From contig NZ_ML178723.1 in assembly GCF_004360155.1 (NCBI RefSeq), positions 22,445 through 86,444 of the forward strand: a stretch of 64,000 bases of DNA. Reading direction: 5' to 3'. The notes beneath the pieces were generated by a model. The model saw only the letters and a list, made by a program, of their open reading frames with translations, ran no database searches and was not told the DNA's origin. The translations under genes were made by a program, and so were the position numbers. The DNA is from Paraglaciecola marina (GTDB lineage Bacteria; Pseudomonadota; Gammaproteobacteria; Enterobacterales; Alteromonadaceae). Within the stretch, counting starts at the first letter, position 1, and each line of letters begins with the position of its first letter. Of this stretch, positions 38,110 to 47,023 are shown in pieces.

Positions 38110-38781
38110 ATGTTTACAGGAATTATTGAAGATGTGGGAGTTATCGAAAGCCTAACCCCAAGCGGTGAAGACATTCGTTTGTCGATAAAAGTACAAAAGC
38201 TCGATATGAGTGACGTTAAGCTTGGCGACAGTATTGCCAACAACGGTGTGTGCTTAACTGTGGTTGCGTTATCAAAACATAGCTTTAGTGCTGATGTATC
38301 TCACGAAACCATAAAGCGTACAGGTTTTGCATCCTATCAGGCTGGCAGCAAAGTCAACTTAGAAAAAGCCATGCAGGCTAATGGTCGTTTAGGTGGCCAC
38401 ATTGTCAGTGGTCATGTAGATGGCTTAGGTGAAGTATTGTCAATTTCTAAGGTTGGCCGATACGTAGAAATATGGGTGCAAGCACCTGATGAACTAGCTA
38501 AATATTTAGCTGAAAAAGGCTCGATAACTGTTGATGGCGTAAGTTTAACTGTCAATCAAGTAGATGGTGCTAAATTTTTACTGACCCTTATTCCCCATAG
38601 CCTACAAGAAACCATAATAGGTTTGTATCAAGTTGGTACCAAAGTAAATTTAGAAGTAGACGTCATTGCTCGGTATTTAGAGCGCCTTATGCTAGGCGAT
38701 AAGGCAGCGCAGTCGAATTCGGACACGAGTAAAAAAGATATTAGCATGGCGTTTTTAGCAGAAAACGGCTACTTGAAGTAA
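38110..38781 (+). CDS. ribE: Riboflavin synthase, alpha chain
   Basis: This enzyme dismutates two 6,7-dimethyl-8-ribityllumazine molecules into riboflavin and the pyrimidine precursor. It has 223 residues as two lumazine-binding repeats. The first starts MFTGIIEDVG and contains DSIANNGVCLTV and FSADVSHET. The second has GGHIVSGHVDG, then VDGVSLTVN and FLLTLIPHSLQET. Length is slightly above the family norm, because of a short extension past residue 200. It lies between ribD and ribBA in the cluster. Confidence 0.95.
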   Translation: MFTGIIEDVGVIESLTPSGEDIRLSIKVQKLDMSDVKLGDSIANNGVCLTVVALSKHSFSADVSHETIKRTGFASYQAGSKVNLEKAMQANGRLGGHIVSGHVDGLGEVLSISKVGRYVEIWVQAPDELAKYLAEKGSITVDGVSLTVNQVDGAKFLLTLIPHSLQETIIGLYQVGTKVNLEVDVIARYLERLMLGDKAAQSNSDTSKKDISMAFLAENGYLK

Positions 38782-38810
38782 ATTAAGTGTACGGGCCTTG
38801 GCTCTGCATC

Positions 38811-39932
38811 ATGAAAGAAGATAGTAAAAATATGTCATTTAACAGCAGTGAAGAGATTATTGAAGATATTCGTCAAGGTAAAATGGTTATCTTGATGGAT
38901 GACGAAGACAGAGAGAACGAAGGCGACCTAATTATGGCGGCGCAGCACGTTACTCCTGAAGCCATTAATTTTATGGTTACCCATGCTAGAGGTTTAGTTT
39001 GCCTACCAATGACAGCTGAACGCTGTAAAGCCCTTAATTTACCCTTAATGGTAGACAATAACGAAGCGCAGTTTTCCACTAACTTCACAGTGTCGATAGA
39101 AGCTGCAAAAGGGGTGACTACAGGTATTTCAGCAGCAGACCGCGCCAGAACCATACTTGCAGCGGTTGCTAAAAATGCTGTTGCTCAAGATATAGTGCAA
39201 CCAGGTCATATTTTTCCTCTTATCAGTAAAGAAGGCGGAGTATTGAATCGAGCTGGACATACCGAAGCTGGTGTTGATTTAGCACGTTTAGCAGGGTGTG
39301 AGCCAGCGTCTGTGATAGTAGAAATATTAAACGAAGATGGCTCCATGGCAAGACGTCCAGAGCTAGAAGTTTTCGCTAAAAAGCACGATTTGAAAATTGG
39401 TACCATTGCCGACCTAATTGAATACCGTAATTTAAACGAAACCACCATAGAGCAAGTTGCAGAGTGTAAATTGCCTACAGAGTTCGGCGAGTTTGATTTG
39501 GTGACGTTTAAAGATGTCATCGATAATCAAGTACACTTTGCCATGTGTAAAGGTGAAATTAAGAGTGATACAGCGACGTTAGTGAGAGTGCATTTAATTA
39601 ATAGTTTTAGTGATTTATTAGGCTCGCAACGTTCTATCGAGCGCAGTATGAGCTTACCAGAAGCGATTAAAACCATTGCTGAAAACGGTGGGGTATTAGT
39701 ACTTTTAGGTAAAAATGAAGATTTGCTAAATCAAGTTAAACAATTTCAAGCACAAGACAAAGGTGAAACACCCACTACCGCACCTTGGACTGGCTCATCA
39801 AGAACAGTCGGAGTGGGCAGTCAAATCTTAGCAAGCCTAGGTGTTAAAAAGATGCGTTTACTCAGTAAACCTAAAAAGTATCATGCTTTATCGGGTTATG
39901 GCCTTGAAGTTGTTGAGTATGTATCGGTTTAG
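38811..39932 (+). CDS. ribBA: 3,4-dihydroxy-2-butanone 4-phosphate synthase fused to a degenerate GTP cyclohydrolase II domain (RibBX type)
   Basis: The N-terminal ~200 residues are an intact DHBP synthase with [15 protein letters not shown] and [14 protein letters not shown]. The C-terminal half keeps the GTP cyclohydrolase II outline, but the zinc site is gone. Where active enzymes have the SECLTGDVFGSLRCDCG motif, this protein reads [14 protein letters not shown], with none of the three cysteines. The RQEGRG motif is also replaced, by GKNED. So the first half should work and the second should not catalyse GTP ring opening. The start is taken at ATG 38811; an ATG at 38832 or a GTG at 38787 is possible. 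Confidence 0.92.
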   Translation: MKEDSKNMSFNSSEEIIEDIRQGKMVILMDDEDRENEGDLIMAAQHVTPEAINFMVTHARGLVCLPMTAERCKALNLPLMVDNNEAQFSTNFTVSIEAAKGVTTGISAADRARTILAAVAKNAVAQDIVQPGHIFPLISKEGGVLNRAGHTEAGVDLARLAGCEPASVIVEILNEDGSMARRPELEVFAKKHDLKIGTIADLIEYRNLNETTIEQVAECKLPTEFGEFDLVTFKDVIDNQVHFAMCKGEIKSDTATLVRVHLINSFSDLLGSQRSIERSMSLPEAIKTIAENGGVLVLLGKNEDLLNQVKQFQAQDKGETPTTAPWTGSSRTVGVGSQILASLGVKKMRLLSKPKKYHALSGYGLEVVEYVSV

Positions 39933-40024
39933 CTTTAATAAGTTCAAATCGTACAAAAAATCTCAATATTTCCCTTGTTAGGTGTGCTAAACTGCGCGCC
40001 GATTTTTCTAGTAAGGTTTTTTAG

Positions 40025-40501
40025 ATGAACATCATTGAAGGTAACATGCGTGCAACAGGCAAAAAGTTTGCTTTGGTTGTGTCTCGCTTCAACAGTTTTG
40101 TAGTTGAAAGTTTAGTGGATGGCGCACTTGACGCACTTGAAAGACAAGGTGAAGTAAACGATCAAGATATAACGTTAGTTCGCGTTCCTGGCGCCTATGA
40201 ATTACCCATTGCAGCTAAAAAACTTGCTGAACAAAACAAATATGACGCAATTATCGCCTTAGGTGCAGTGATACGTGGTGGTACACCGCATTTTGAGTTT
40301 GTTGCAGGCGAATGTAATAAAGGTCTTGCTCAAGTTTCTTTAGATTATGGTGTTCCTGTGTCTTTTGGCGTTATCACTACAGATAGTATTGAGCAAGCTA
40401 TTGAGCGTTCAGGTACTAAAGCCGGCAATAAAGGCGCTGAAGCCGCTGTTGGTGCACTAGAAATGGTTAATGTTTTAGCCAATATAGAAGAGGCCAAATA
40501 G
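40025..40501 (+). CDS. ribH: 6,7-dimethyl-8-ribityllumazine synthase
   Basis: RibH condenses the RibD product with DHBP to make lumazine and forms a capsid-like or pentameric particle. Its 158 residues are normal. Motifs are [40 protein letters not shown] with the catalytic His in the last segment, and [12 protein letters not shown]. The stop is followed directly by the GTG of nusB, so the two are coupled. Confidence 0.96.
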   Translation: MNIIEGNMRATGKKFALVVSRFNSFVVESLVDGALDALERQGEVNDQDITLVRVPGAYELPIAAKKLAEQNKYDAIIALGAVIRGGTPHFEFVAGECNKGLAQVSLDYGVPVSFGVITTDSIEQAIERSGTKAGNKGAEAAVGALEMVNVLANIEEAK

Positions 40502-40924
40502 GTGAAACCTCAAGCCCGTCGTCTCTCCCGTGAATTAGCGGTACAAGCTATCTATTCTTGGCAAATGACCAAGAACCCTGTGGAACAAATTGAGCTGAGC
40601 ATAGTGACCAGCAATAACATGCAAAAAGTTGATACTGAGTACTTTTTAGAGCTATTGCGTAATGTGGTTAAAGATTGTGCTGAGCTGGATAAAAAAATGA
40701 AGCCCTATTTAGGCAGGTTGCCAGAAGAACTCGATCCAGTAGAGTTTGCGATCCTTCGAATCGCTACCTATGAACTGGTTGCAAGAATTGATGTCCCTTA
40801 TAAGGTGGTTATCAACGAAGCTATAGAGCTTGCGAAATCATTTGGTGCAGAAGATAGCCATAAATTTGTTAATGGTGTGCTTGATAAAGCCATCAAGACT
40901 CTGCGTAAAGACGAGCGCTCATAA
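40502..40924 (+). CDS. nusB: Transcription antitermination factor NusB
   Basis: NusB binds boxA RNA with NusE (S10) and supports processive transcription of rRNA operons. The 140-residue all-helical protein starts with the RNA-binding segment KPQARRLSRELAVQAIYSW and ends FVNGVLDKAIKTLRKDE, as usual. The GTG start abuts the ribH stop without spacing. A ribH-nusB pairing is conserved across gammaproteobacteria. Confidence 0.96.
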   Translation: MKPQARRLSRELAVQAIYSWQMTKNPVEQIELSIVTSNNMQKVDTEYFLELLRNVVKDCAELDKKMKPYLGRLPEELDPVEFAILRIATYELVARIDVPYKVVINEAIELAKSFGAEDSHKFVNGVLDKAIKTLRKDERS

Positions 40925-40983
40925 AAGATTGTGTAACAGCAATAACGTGAGTCTTCACCAAGCGCAGCTCAACTAGAAGTAGT

Positions 40984-41952
40984 GTGATTGTGAAAGAATT
41001 TAAAGTTATTGAAGACTTTTTTAAGCAACAAAGTTATCAACGTAAAGATGTCATTATTGGTATTGGTGATGATGGCGCAATAACCCATATTCCAGAAGGG
41101 CAAGCGTTAGTTACTACCACAGACACTTTACTAAGTGGTGTGCATTTTTTGCCTTCGACTAGTGCCCATGCTATTGCTCAAAAAGCCATAGCCGTTAATT
41201 TAAGCGACTTAGCAGCTATGGGGGCAGAGCCAGCATGGATAAGTTTGTCTCTAAGTTTGCCAGAAATTGACAAAGTTTGGCTTGAAGAGTTTTCTAGAGG
41301 TATTAGAGAGCATGCTGAATATTATTCAGTTCAATTAATTGGTGGTGATACTGTTCATGGTCCTCTGGCTGTTACTATTACCGCGCAGGGTTTTGTTCCT
41401 TACGATCAAGCATTGACACGAAGCAAAGCCAAACCCGGTGATTCGGTTTATGTCACCGGCAGCATAGGTGACGCAGGTGTGGGGCTACAACTGGCGCAGC
41501 TTAAGCGTAAAATCAATAACCAAGAACATCATGACTTTCTGGTTAATCGACTCGATTATCCCACTCCAAGACTGCTAGTCGGTACTAGCCTAAGACGTGT
41601 CGCTAGCGGTTGTATCGACTTATCTGACGGACTGATATCTGATATTCAACATATTCTCAAAGCTTCTCAATGTGGTGCTGTTATCCATGTTGATAAACTG
41701 CCATTATCAGACGCGATGGTAGCCTCAGTAGACCCAGATGAAGCGATTAAGTTTGCATTAAGTGCGGGTGATGATTACGAGTTGTTGTTCACAGTAAGTG
41801 AGGAACAAAAAGGCTTACTTGAGACCAATCTCGCTAATGCAAATATTCAAGCAACCTGTATTGGTCAGCTAACTGGCTTAGCCGAAAAGCTAGAGTTACG
41901 TCAAAATGACCAACCTTATGAATTCTCTAATTTAGGTTACGAACACTTCTAA
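40984..41952 (+). CDS. thiL: Thiamine-monophosphate kinase
   Basis: ThiL phosphorylates thiamine monophosphate to thiamine pyrophosphate. The 322-residue AIRS-like kinase shows IGIGDDGA, LVTTTDTLLSGVHF, NLSDLAAMGAEPAWISL and IGGDTVHGPL. The C-terminal ISDGL-type segment reads CIDLSDGLISDIQ. These are the family metal and ATP sites. It starts at one of two nearby GTG codons (40984 or 40990). It lies 59 bases after nusB and before pgpA. Confidence 0.95.
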   Translation: MIVKEFKVIEDFFKQQSYQRKDVIIGIGDDGAITHIPEGQALVTTTDTLLSGVHFLPSTSAHAIAQKAIAVNLSDLAAMGAEPAWISLSLSLPEIDKVWLEEFSRGIREHAEYYSVQLIGGDTVHGPLAVTITAQGFVPYDQALTRSKAKPGDSVYVTGSIGDAGVGLQLAQLKRKINNQEHHDFLVNRLDYPTPRLLVGTSLRRVASGCIDLSDGLISDIQHILKASQCGAVIHVDKLPLSDAMVASVDPDEAIKFALSAGDDYELLFTVSEEQKGLLETNLANANIQATCIGQLTGLAEKLELRQNDQPYEFSNLGYEHF

Positions 41953-41982
41953 ACCTAGCCGCCTGCTAAGGAGCGCGTACTT

Positions 41983-42471
41983 TTGGATAAACAAATTCGT
42001 CAGCGCGTAAGCATGCTAAACCCGGTGCACTTTTTGGCTTTTGGGTTTGGCAGTGGTTTAGCGCCAAAAGCACCTGGCACATTTGGCACTATTGCAGCTT
42101 TACCTTTAGTGGCAGCATTGGCACTTTACACATCACTCCCTATTTATATTGCTATCACTATTATTGCGAGTGTGGTGGGTATTTGGATTTGTGGTATTAC
42201 AGCTAATGACATGCAGGTCCATGATGACTCTTCTATAGTATGGGATGAGGTGGCAGGAATGCTCATTACCATGATAGCTGTCCCCTTGAGCTGGCAAACC
42301 TTATTACTAGGTTTTATATTGTTTAGAATATTCGATATTTTAAAACCTTGGCCTATTAGCTACTTAGATAAAAATGCCCATGGCGGCTTTGGCATCATGA
42401 TAGATGATGTTTTGGCTGGTATATTTGCTTTAGGGGGCATACATCTTACTTTATTTATGGGCTGGTTATAG
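41983..42471 (+). CDS. pgpA: Phosphatidylglycerophosphatase A
   Basis: PgpA dephosphorylates phosphatidylglycerophosphate to phosphatidylglycerol in the inner membrane. The 162-residue protein has the family phrase FGSGLAPKAPGTFGT, the acidic D-D-S-S-I-V-W-D-E-V-A-G segment and a closing HGGFGIMIDDVLAG, with four hydrophobic helices. It starts at TTG 30 bases after thiL, preceded by AAGGAG, and ends the riboflavin/nusB block. Confidence 0.94.
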   Translation: MDKQIRQRVSMLNPVHFLAFGFGSGLAPKAPGTFGTIAALPLVAALALYTSLPIYIAITIIASVVGIWICGITANDMQVHDDSSIVWDEVAGMLITMIAVPLSWQTLLLGFILFRIFDILKPWPISYLDKNAHGGFGIMIDDVLAGIFALGGIHLTLFMGWL

Positions 42472-42602
42472 CACTGCTGAAAGATAAATTATGACATTTG
42501 GTAATGGCGGTTTGCTCAATACTACAGCGATAGTTGCTTTAGTTCTGTTGACAACCACAGCCCTCTGATGATTAGCTGTGGAAAAAATAACAAGGCCCAT
42601 TT

Positions 42603-43613
42603 ATGAAACATATATTTCTATTTATATTCACCTTATCTTCCTTTAGCGCACTCTCTAAAACAGACTCACCCATAGCATTTGCGATACATGGCGGGGCTGG
42701 GACCATAACCAAAGCTAATTTGTCTGATGAAAGAGAAGCCGAGTATAGAGCTAAATTGTCTGAGTCGGTTAAGGCTGGGTATGCCGTGTTAGTCGGTGGA
42801 GGCAGCAGCGAAGATGCGGTGATTAAAGCTATACAAGTTATGGAAGCATCTCCGTTATTCAACGCTGGCATTGGCGCGGTATTTACATGGGATGCCGAGC
42901 ACGAATTAGATGCTTCTATTATGCGTGGTCAAGACAAACAAGCAGGGGCTGTAGCAGGGGTTAAACGAACCAAAAGCCCAATTGCAGCCGCGCAGCTGGT
43001 GATGAATGAGTCTGTACACGTTATGCTAAGTGGCGCAGGAGCAGATGATTTTGCACAGGCCAATGGCCTTGAGATGACGACTAATAATAGTTTTGATACC
43101 GAACGCCGCCAAAAAGCCCTTGAGAAAGTTAAGCAAAACATATTAAAAAATGACCACGCGATGAATATCGACCCTGAAGTAGTGGACTATAAATTTGGCA
43201 CAGTGGGCGCGGTTGCTCTAGATAAAAATGGCAATTTAGCTGCGGGTACCTCAACAGGTGGAATGACGGCAAAACGTTGGGGCCGCATTGGCGACTCACC
43301 CATTATTGGCGCGGGTACTTGGGCAGATAATGAAAGTTGTGCGGTTTCTGCCACTGGGCACGGTGAGTATTTTATCCGCAACCATGTGGCTGCTGATATT
43401 TGTAGCCGCGTAAAATACGCCGGTAAAACAATTGAGCAGGCAGGTAACGACGTGATCCATCAGGTGTTATCACCTGAAGCAGGCTCAGGTGGCGTGATCA
43501 TTATGGACAGCAAAGGTAATGTAGCCATGCCGTTTAATTCTGAAGGTATGTACCGTGCAAGTATCGACACAAAGGGCAAAGTTACAGTGGCTATTTATGG
43601 TGATAAAACCTAA
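42603..43613 (+). CDS. Exported isoaspartyl peptidase / plant-type L-asparaginase
   Basis: This 336-residue N-terminal nucleophile hydrolase (Asparaginase_2 family, IaaA-like) cleaves itself before a threonine to give alpha and beta subunits. The cleavage site is YKFG-TVGAVALD with Thr200 as nucleophile, and GTSTGGMTAKRWGRIGDSP follows. The first ~19 residues form a signal peptide (KHIFLFIFTLSSFSALS), so it acts outside the cytoplasm, unlike E. coli IaaA. It hydrolyses beta-aspartyl dipeptides and asparagine. It stands alone after pgpA. Confidence 0.9.
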   Translation: MKHIFLFIFTLSSFSALSKTDSPIAFAIHGGAGTITKANLSDEREAEYRAKLSESVKAGYAVLVGGGSSEDAVIKAIQVMEASPLFNAGIGAVFTWDAEHELDASIMRGQDKQAGAVAGVKRTKSPIAAAQLVMNESVHVMLSGAGADDFAQANGLEMTTNNSFDTERRQKALEKVKQNILKNDHAMNIDPEVVDYKFGTVGAVALDKNGNLAAGTSTGGMTAKRWGRIGDSPIIGAGTWADNESCAVSATGHGEYFIRNHVAADICSRVKYAGKTIEQAGNDVIHQVLSPEAGSGGVIIMDSKGNVAMPFNSEGMYRASIDTKGKVTVAIYGDKT

Positions 43614-43683
43614 TACAAAACAGGGAGTTGCGGGCTATTAACTTCGCAATTCTCTAGCCTTAAAAGGTTTAAACTCTACATAT

Positions 43684-44148
43684 TTATAAAATAGGTAACG
43701 CTCGGGTATTGATGGGCGATTTCAAAACAAAAGATGACTGTACACCACTTACGCCATCAATAGGGGTAAGTTTGTTCAATAGAAAATGCTGAAAACCATC
43801 CATATCTTTGATTATAACCTTAAGCAGATAATCAGCAGTTTGTCCTGTCACTAAATGGCACTCTAATACCTCACTACACTTGGCGATTTCAGCCTCAAAA
43901 TGATTAAATCGCTCTGGTGTGTGTTTATCCATACTCACTTGCATGAATGACACCAAAGACAAGCCCAACTTTTTCGCATCAAGCAAGGCCACATAACCGT
44001 CTATAAACCCAGCTTCTTCTAACTGTTTGACTCGCCGCAAGCAGGGCGAAGGCGACAAGTTAATGGCTTCTGCTAACTCTTGATTAGAGATGCGGCCTTG
44101 CTGCTGAATTATTTCAAGGATTAAACGATCGTATTTGTCAAATTTCAT
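43684..44148 (-). CDS. Lrp/AsnC family transcriptional regulator (divergent from leuA)
   Basis: The ATG at 44148, preceded by AAAGG, is chosen over an upstream TTG and gives 154 residues, typical of Lrp proteins. The N-terminal winged HTH (YDRLILEIIQQQGRISNQE, then INLSPSPCLRRVKQLEE) is followed by a RAM domain containing ECHLVTGQTADYLLKV. It resembles the leucine-responsive Lrp-like group with LSPSPC in the recognition helix. The divergent gene is leuA and an 18-base perfect dyad lies between, which suggests direct regulation. Confidence 0.9.
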   Translation of the reverse strand: MKFDKYDRLILEIIQQQGRISNQELAEAINLSPSPCLRRVKQLEEAGFIDGYVALLDAKKLGLSLVSFMQVSMDKHTPERFNHFEAEIAKCSEVLECHLVTGQTADYLLKVIIKDMDGFQHFLLNKLTPIDGVSGVQSSFVLKSPINTRALPIL

Positions 44149-44187
44149 GAAAACCTTTAATGGTGGCAATTTATTTTATTAATGTTT

Positions 44188-44208
44188 ATTTTATGGCAAT
44201 AAAATTGC
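44188..44208. promoter_or_regulatory. Overlapping dyads between the Lrp-type gene and leuA
   Basis: ATTTTAT-GGCA-ATAAAAT is a perfect 18-base dyad and overlaps the palindrome GCAAT-AAA-ATTGC. It is a good candidate operator for the adjacent Lrp/AsnC protein, lying 40 bases upstream of that gene's start. Seen in sequence only. Confidence 0.45.
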
Positions 44209-44304
44209 TTTGGTAGTGTTTTTTGGGTGTTTTTCGCAATCTTATTCGATAGTAAGTTAGCTATTATAGTGGCAGACTCATTCATAGATATTCGGACCTT
44301 AGTT

Positions 44305-45987
44305 ATGATCAACAATCCAAACACAAAATATCAGCCTTTTTACGGTATTGACTTAAAAACTAGACAGTGGCCCAGTAAGCGCATTGAAAAAGCACCAATT
44401 TGGATGAGTACCGACCTGCGTGATGGTAACCAAGCTTTGATTGACCCTATGTCTATTGAAACCAAATTACGATTTTTTAATGCTTTGGTGGCAATGGGCC
44501 TTAAAGAAATTGAAGTAGGGTTTCCATCGGCATCAGAGACTGATTTTAATTTTGTACGTCTATTAATTGAAGGTAACCACATACCTGATGATGTGACCAT
44601 AGAAGTATTGGTACAAGCACGTTATGACTTAATTGAAAAATCAGTAGAAAGTTTAAGAGGCGCCAAGCAAGCTATTTTGCATATGTACAATCCATTGGCT
44701 CCGGCATTTCGAGAGATTGTATATAATACCGATAAAGCCGGTGTGAAGAATATTGCGACCCAAGGCACCCAGTGGGTTAAAGAATTAACAGCGACTGCCC
44801 CTGAGGTTAACTGGACCTATCAATACTCGCCAGAGGTATTCTCGAGCACTGAGTTGCGCTTTGCCAAAGAAGTATGCGATGCCGTTGTCAAAATTTGGGA
44901 GCCCAGCACAGATAACAAAATTATTATCAATTTACCTGCAACCATAGAGATGAATACTCCCAATACCTACGCAGATCAAATTGAGTGGATGCATACCCAT
45001 CTTAAACAGCGCCAACATATTATTTTAAGTGTGCACCCCCATAACGACAGAGGCACAGCTGTAGCTGCTGCAGAACTTGCTTTAATGGCTGGTGCGGACC
45101 GAGTTGAAGGCTGTTTGTTTGGCAATGGAGAGCGTACTGGTAATGTCGACTTAGTGACACTAGCCTTGAATATGTACACCCAAGGTATTCACCCTAACTT
45201 GGATTTTTCTAATATTGATCAAACCCGTAAGTTGGTTGAAGAGTGTAATCAGTTACCTGTGCACCCTAGGCACCCTTACGTTGGCGAGTTGGTATTTACG
45301 GCGTTTTCTGGTTCCCATCAAGATGCCATTAAAAAAGGTCTAGCGGTACAGAAAAAAGATGAATTGTGGAAAGTCCCTTACTTACCTATTGATCCCGCTG
45401 ATTTAGGCCGCAACTACGACGAAGTGGTTCGGGTAAATAGTCAGTCAGGCAAAGGCGGCGTTAGCTTTTTATTAGAGAGAGCGGCTGGGCTTCAACTACC
45501 CCGTAAGTTACAAATAGAGTTCTCACGGGTTGTGCAACAGATGAATGACAAAACTGGTAAAGAGTCGGACTCTGAGGCGATTGTAGACTTGTTTACACAA
45601 GAGTATTTGCAACAAGGTAAACCGTTAGAATTGGTGAACAGTAGTATGTCTAGTGCAGCCGATGGACAGCAAAGAATCGACATTGAAGTCAAGTATAAGG
45701 GAGTTAAACAACATATTCACGGCACAGGTAATGGCCCAATAGATGCGGCAGTAGAAGCCATTCGAAGCTTAACTTACCAACCTTTAGAAGTGGTAGATTA
45801 TCACGAACACTCTATAGGGAGTGGCTCTGGTGTAGCTGCAGTTTGCTATATCGAGATGAAGGTCGCAGGGCAAACAGCAAGCTTTGGCGTGGCCCAAGAC
45901 AGCAACATAATGCATAGTGCGGTTAAAGCACTGATTAGTGGCGTAAACCGTAAATGGGTAGAGCCAGTCATTAAGTTGCAAGCCTAG
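44305..45987 (+). CDS. leuA: 2-isopropylmalate synthase
   Basis: LeuA condenses acetyl-CoA with 2-oxoisovalerate, the first committed step of leucine synthesis. The ATG at 44305 gives 560 residues; the frame can be extended upstream but that extension is not protein-like. The HMGL-like domain has [10 protein letters not shown] and the metal-site [12 protein letters not shown], with [13 protein letters not shown] following. A C-terminal regulatory LeuA dimer domain (~430-555) ends the protein. It belongs to the longer 'YfkE-less', Actinobacteria-like LeuA class with N-terminal [15 protein letters not shown] rather than the 523-residue E. coli class. leuB, C and D are not adjacent. Confidence 0.94.
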   Translation: MINNPNTKYQPFYGIDLKTRQWPSKRIEKAPIWMSTDLRDGNQALIDPMSIETKLRFFNALVAMGLKEIEVGFPSASETDFNFVRLLIEGNHIPDDVTIEVLVQARYDLIEKSVESLRGAKQAILHMYNPLAPAFREIVYNTDKAGVKNIATQGTQWVKELTATAPEVNWTYQYSPEVFSSTELRFAKEVCDAVVKIWEPSTDNKIIINLPATIEMNTPNTYADQIEWMHTHLKQRQHIILSVHPHNDRGTAVAAAELALMAGADRVEGCLFGNGERTGNVDLVTLALNMYTQGIHPNLDFSNIDQTRKLVEECNQLPVHPRHPYVGELVFTAFSGSHQDAIKKGLAVQKKDELWKVPYLPIDPADLGRNYDEVVRVNSQSGKGGVSFLLERAAGLQLPRKLQIEFSRVVQQMNDKTGKESDSEAIVDLFTQEYLQQGKPLELVNSSMSSAADGQQRIDIEVKYKGVKQHIHGTGNGPIDAAVEAIRSLTYQPLEVVDYHEHSIGSGSGVAAVCYIEMKVAGQTASFGVAQDSNIMHSAVKALISGVNRKWVEPVIKLQA

Positions 45988-46143
45988 CTAGTTGTATTGC
46001 TTTTAGCGTAGCGATGCTTATTCGGTCTCGCTGCGCGATTAATCACTCACTTTGTTCATCAAAGGTCCGCGTTGCTTACAGATAAAGAAGTAATCCATTT
46101 TGCTGCTGCGCATCTGTACCGTTTTTGTGGATTTCCTCCATAG

Positions 46144-46176
46144 TCAAGAAAAGAGGCAAATTTCCTCTTTTCTTGA
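46144..46176. repeat. Perfect 13-base inverted repeat downstream of leuA
   Basis: Arms TCAAGAAAAGAGG and CCTCTTTTCTTGA enclose seven bases (CAAATTT). No T tract follows on either strand. It lies in the 342-base gap between leuA and the first cassette gene and includes one of several GAGGCAA copies found there. No gene is supported elsewhere in this gap. Confidence 0.6.
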
Positions 46177-46259
46177 AAAATTATAATTAGCGAACAAGCC
46201 GAAGAATAACACTTGGTAAAGGCTGGCTAAATTTGATACAAATGATTTAAGGATAAACA

Positions 46260-46327
46260 GAGGCAAGCAGCCAGTAGAAAACAGGCAAGTTGCCTCATAT
46301 TAAGTTGTTAAGCCCTCAAAGAGGCAA
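46260..46327 (+). repeat. GAGGCAA repeat cluster before the first cassette gene
   Basis: GAGGCAA occurs at 46260-46266 and 46321-46327. The palindrome AGGCAAGTTGCCT lies at 46283-46295, and a further GAGGCAA is in the upstream hairpin at 46153-46159. The last copy overlaps the ribosome binding site (AAGAGG) of the next gene. Confidence 0.55.
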
Positions 46328-46329
46328 GA

Positions 46330-46902
46330 GTGAAGTATTTACTAGGAATCATAATAATGGCTTGGAGCATATTTTCATCGGCGAAAGATTACCCACAAGT
46401 TGTAGTTGGTGATGAAGATGGTTTTGTTGACCTTAGTTTCCAAAATATTAAATCAAATTTAAACAATATTGGTAATTTAGAATTCATAGTCAAAGGAAAT
46501 CTAAACGGTTTAAAGGTGAGTTTTTCGGTTGAGTTACTCCCTGAGTGGAATCCACAGGATATTGAAGGTATGGATGAAGCTTTCTACTGGGGTGAAGCTA
46601 ATTTTAAAAGCAACGGTTCTGAAACAAAGAACTTTGTTAATGTACTTGCTAAATTATATGGCGCAGAGCTAAAGGAATTCGAGGTTCCTGCCAGTGTTTA
46701 TGCTCAGGCAGTTGGCCTAGCGTGCAATCCGAAAGAAATTCAGAATAATCCATGTAAAATGAAATTCTTTTTTAACCCAGATGGTAGCGAAGAGCTTTAT
46801 TCTGAGGTTTTCATAAATATCGATCTTGATGCAAAAGTCTTAGAATTTAATGAAAAAGATAATGATTACAGAGCTCCATTATTACGTTCTTTACTGAAAT
46901 AA
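46330..46902 (+). CDS. Integron cassette-encoded exported protein of unknown function
   Basis: I do not recognise this 190-residue protein. A GTG start with AAGAGG five to ten bases upstream leads into a signal peptide (KYLLGIIIMAWSIFSSA-K). The mature part is acidic (pI low by inspection) with mixed strands, two cysteines (LACNPKEIQNNPC) and no repeats. One base after its stop a complete attC recombination site begins, the usual tight packing of a cassette gene. Cassette proteins of unknown function with signal peptides are common. It is probably monocistronic, with its own or an array promoter. Confidence 0.7.
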   Translation: MKYLLGIIIMAWSIFSSAKDYPQVVVGDEDGFVDLSFQNIKSNLNNIGNLEFIVKGNLNGLKVSFSVELLPEWNPQDIEGMDEAFYWGEANFKSNGSETKNFVNVLAKLYGAELKEFEVPASVYAQAVGLACNPKEIQNNPCKMKFFFNPDGSEELYSEVFINIDLDAKVLEFNEKDNDYRAPLLRSLLK

Positions 46903-46903
46903 G

Positions 46904-47009
46904 GCTTAACAAACGGCTGCAACGGACAAATTTCCGTTGTCACCTTTTTGTGCAAAAACACGCACAAAAGCCGCCATCAAAAATCTGCTCGGTGAGCCGG
47001 GCGTTAGGC
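46904..47009 (+). mobile_element. Complete integron attC recombination site
   Basis: The 106-base element starts with R'' GCTTAAC (fits RYYYAAC) and ends with R' GTTAGGC (fits GTTRRRY). Inside them CGGCT and AGCCG pair as the L box. The centre holds two hairpins: AACGGA/TCCGTT and TTTTGTGC/GCACAAAA. Size, end consensus and imperfect overall palindromy are those of attC (59-base element family). An integrase would cut between G and TTAGGC at 47003/47004, defining the start of the next cassette. Confidence 0.85.
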
Positions 47010-47023
47010 ATCTAGGTTAACCA

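Noticed and set aside
36351..40024. FMN riboswitch in front of riboflavin genes
   Set aside because: No RFN element (GGGGCGGGGTG... with conserved stems) could be seen upstream of nrdR, ribD, ribE, ribBA or ribH.
44227..44304. N-terminal extension of LeuA from TTG/ATG-like upstream codons
   Set aside because: The extension is not similar to LeuA, and the ATG at 44305 fits the known N-terminus ([11 protein letters not shown]).
46140..46313. A second upstream attC ending at GTTAAGC before the first cassette gene
   Set aside because: GTTAAGC fits the R' consensus, but no RYYYAAC partner or complementary L box was found in the preceding 170 bases, so it is not listed as an attC.
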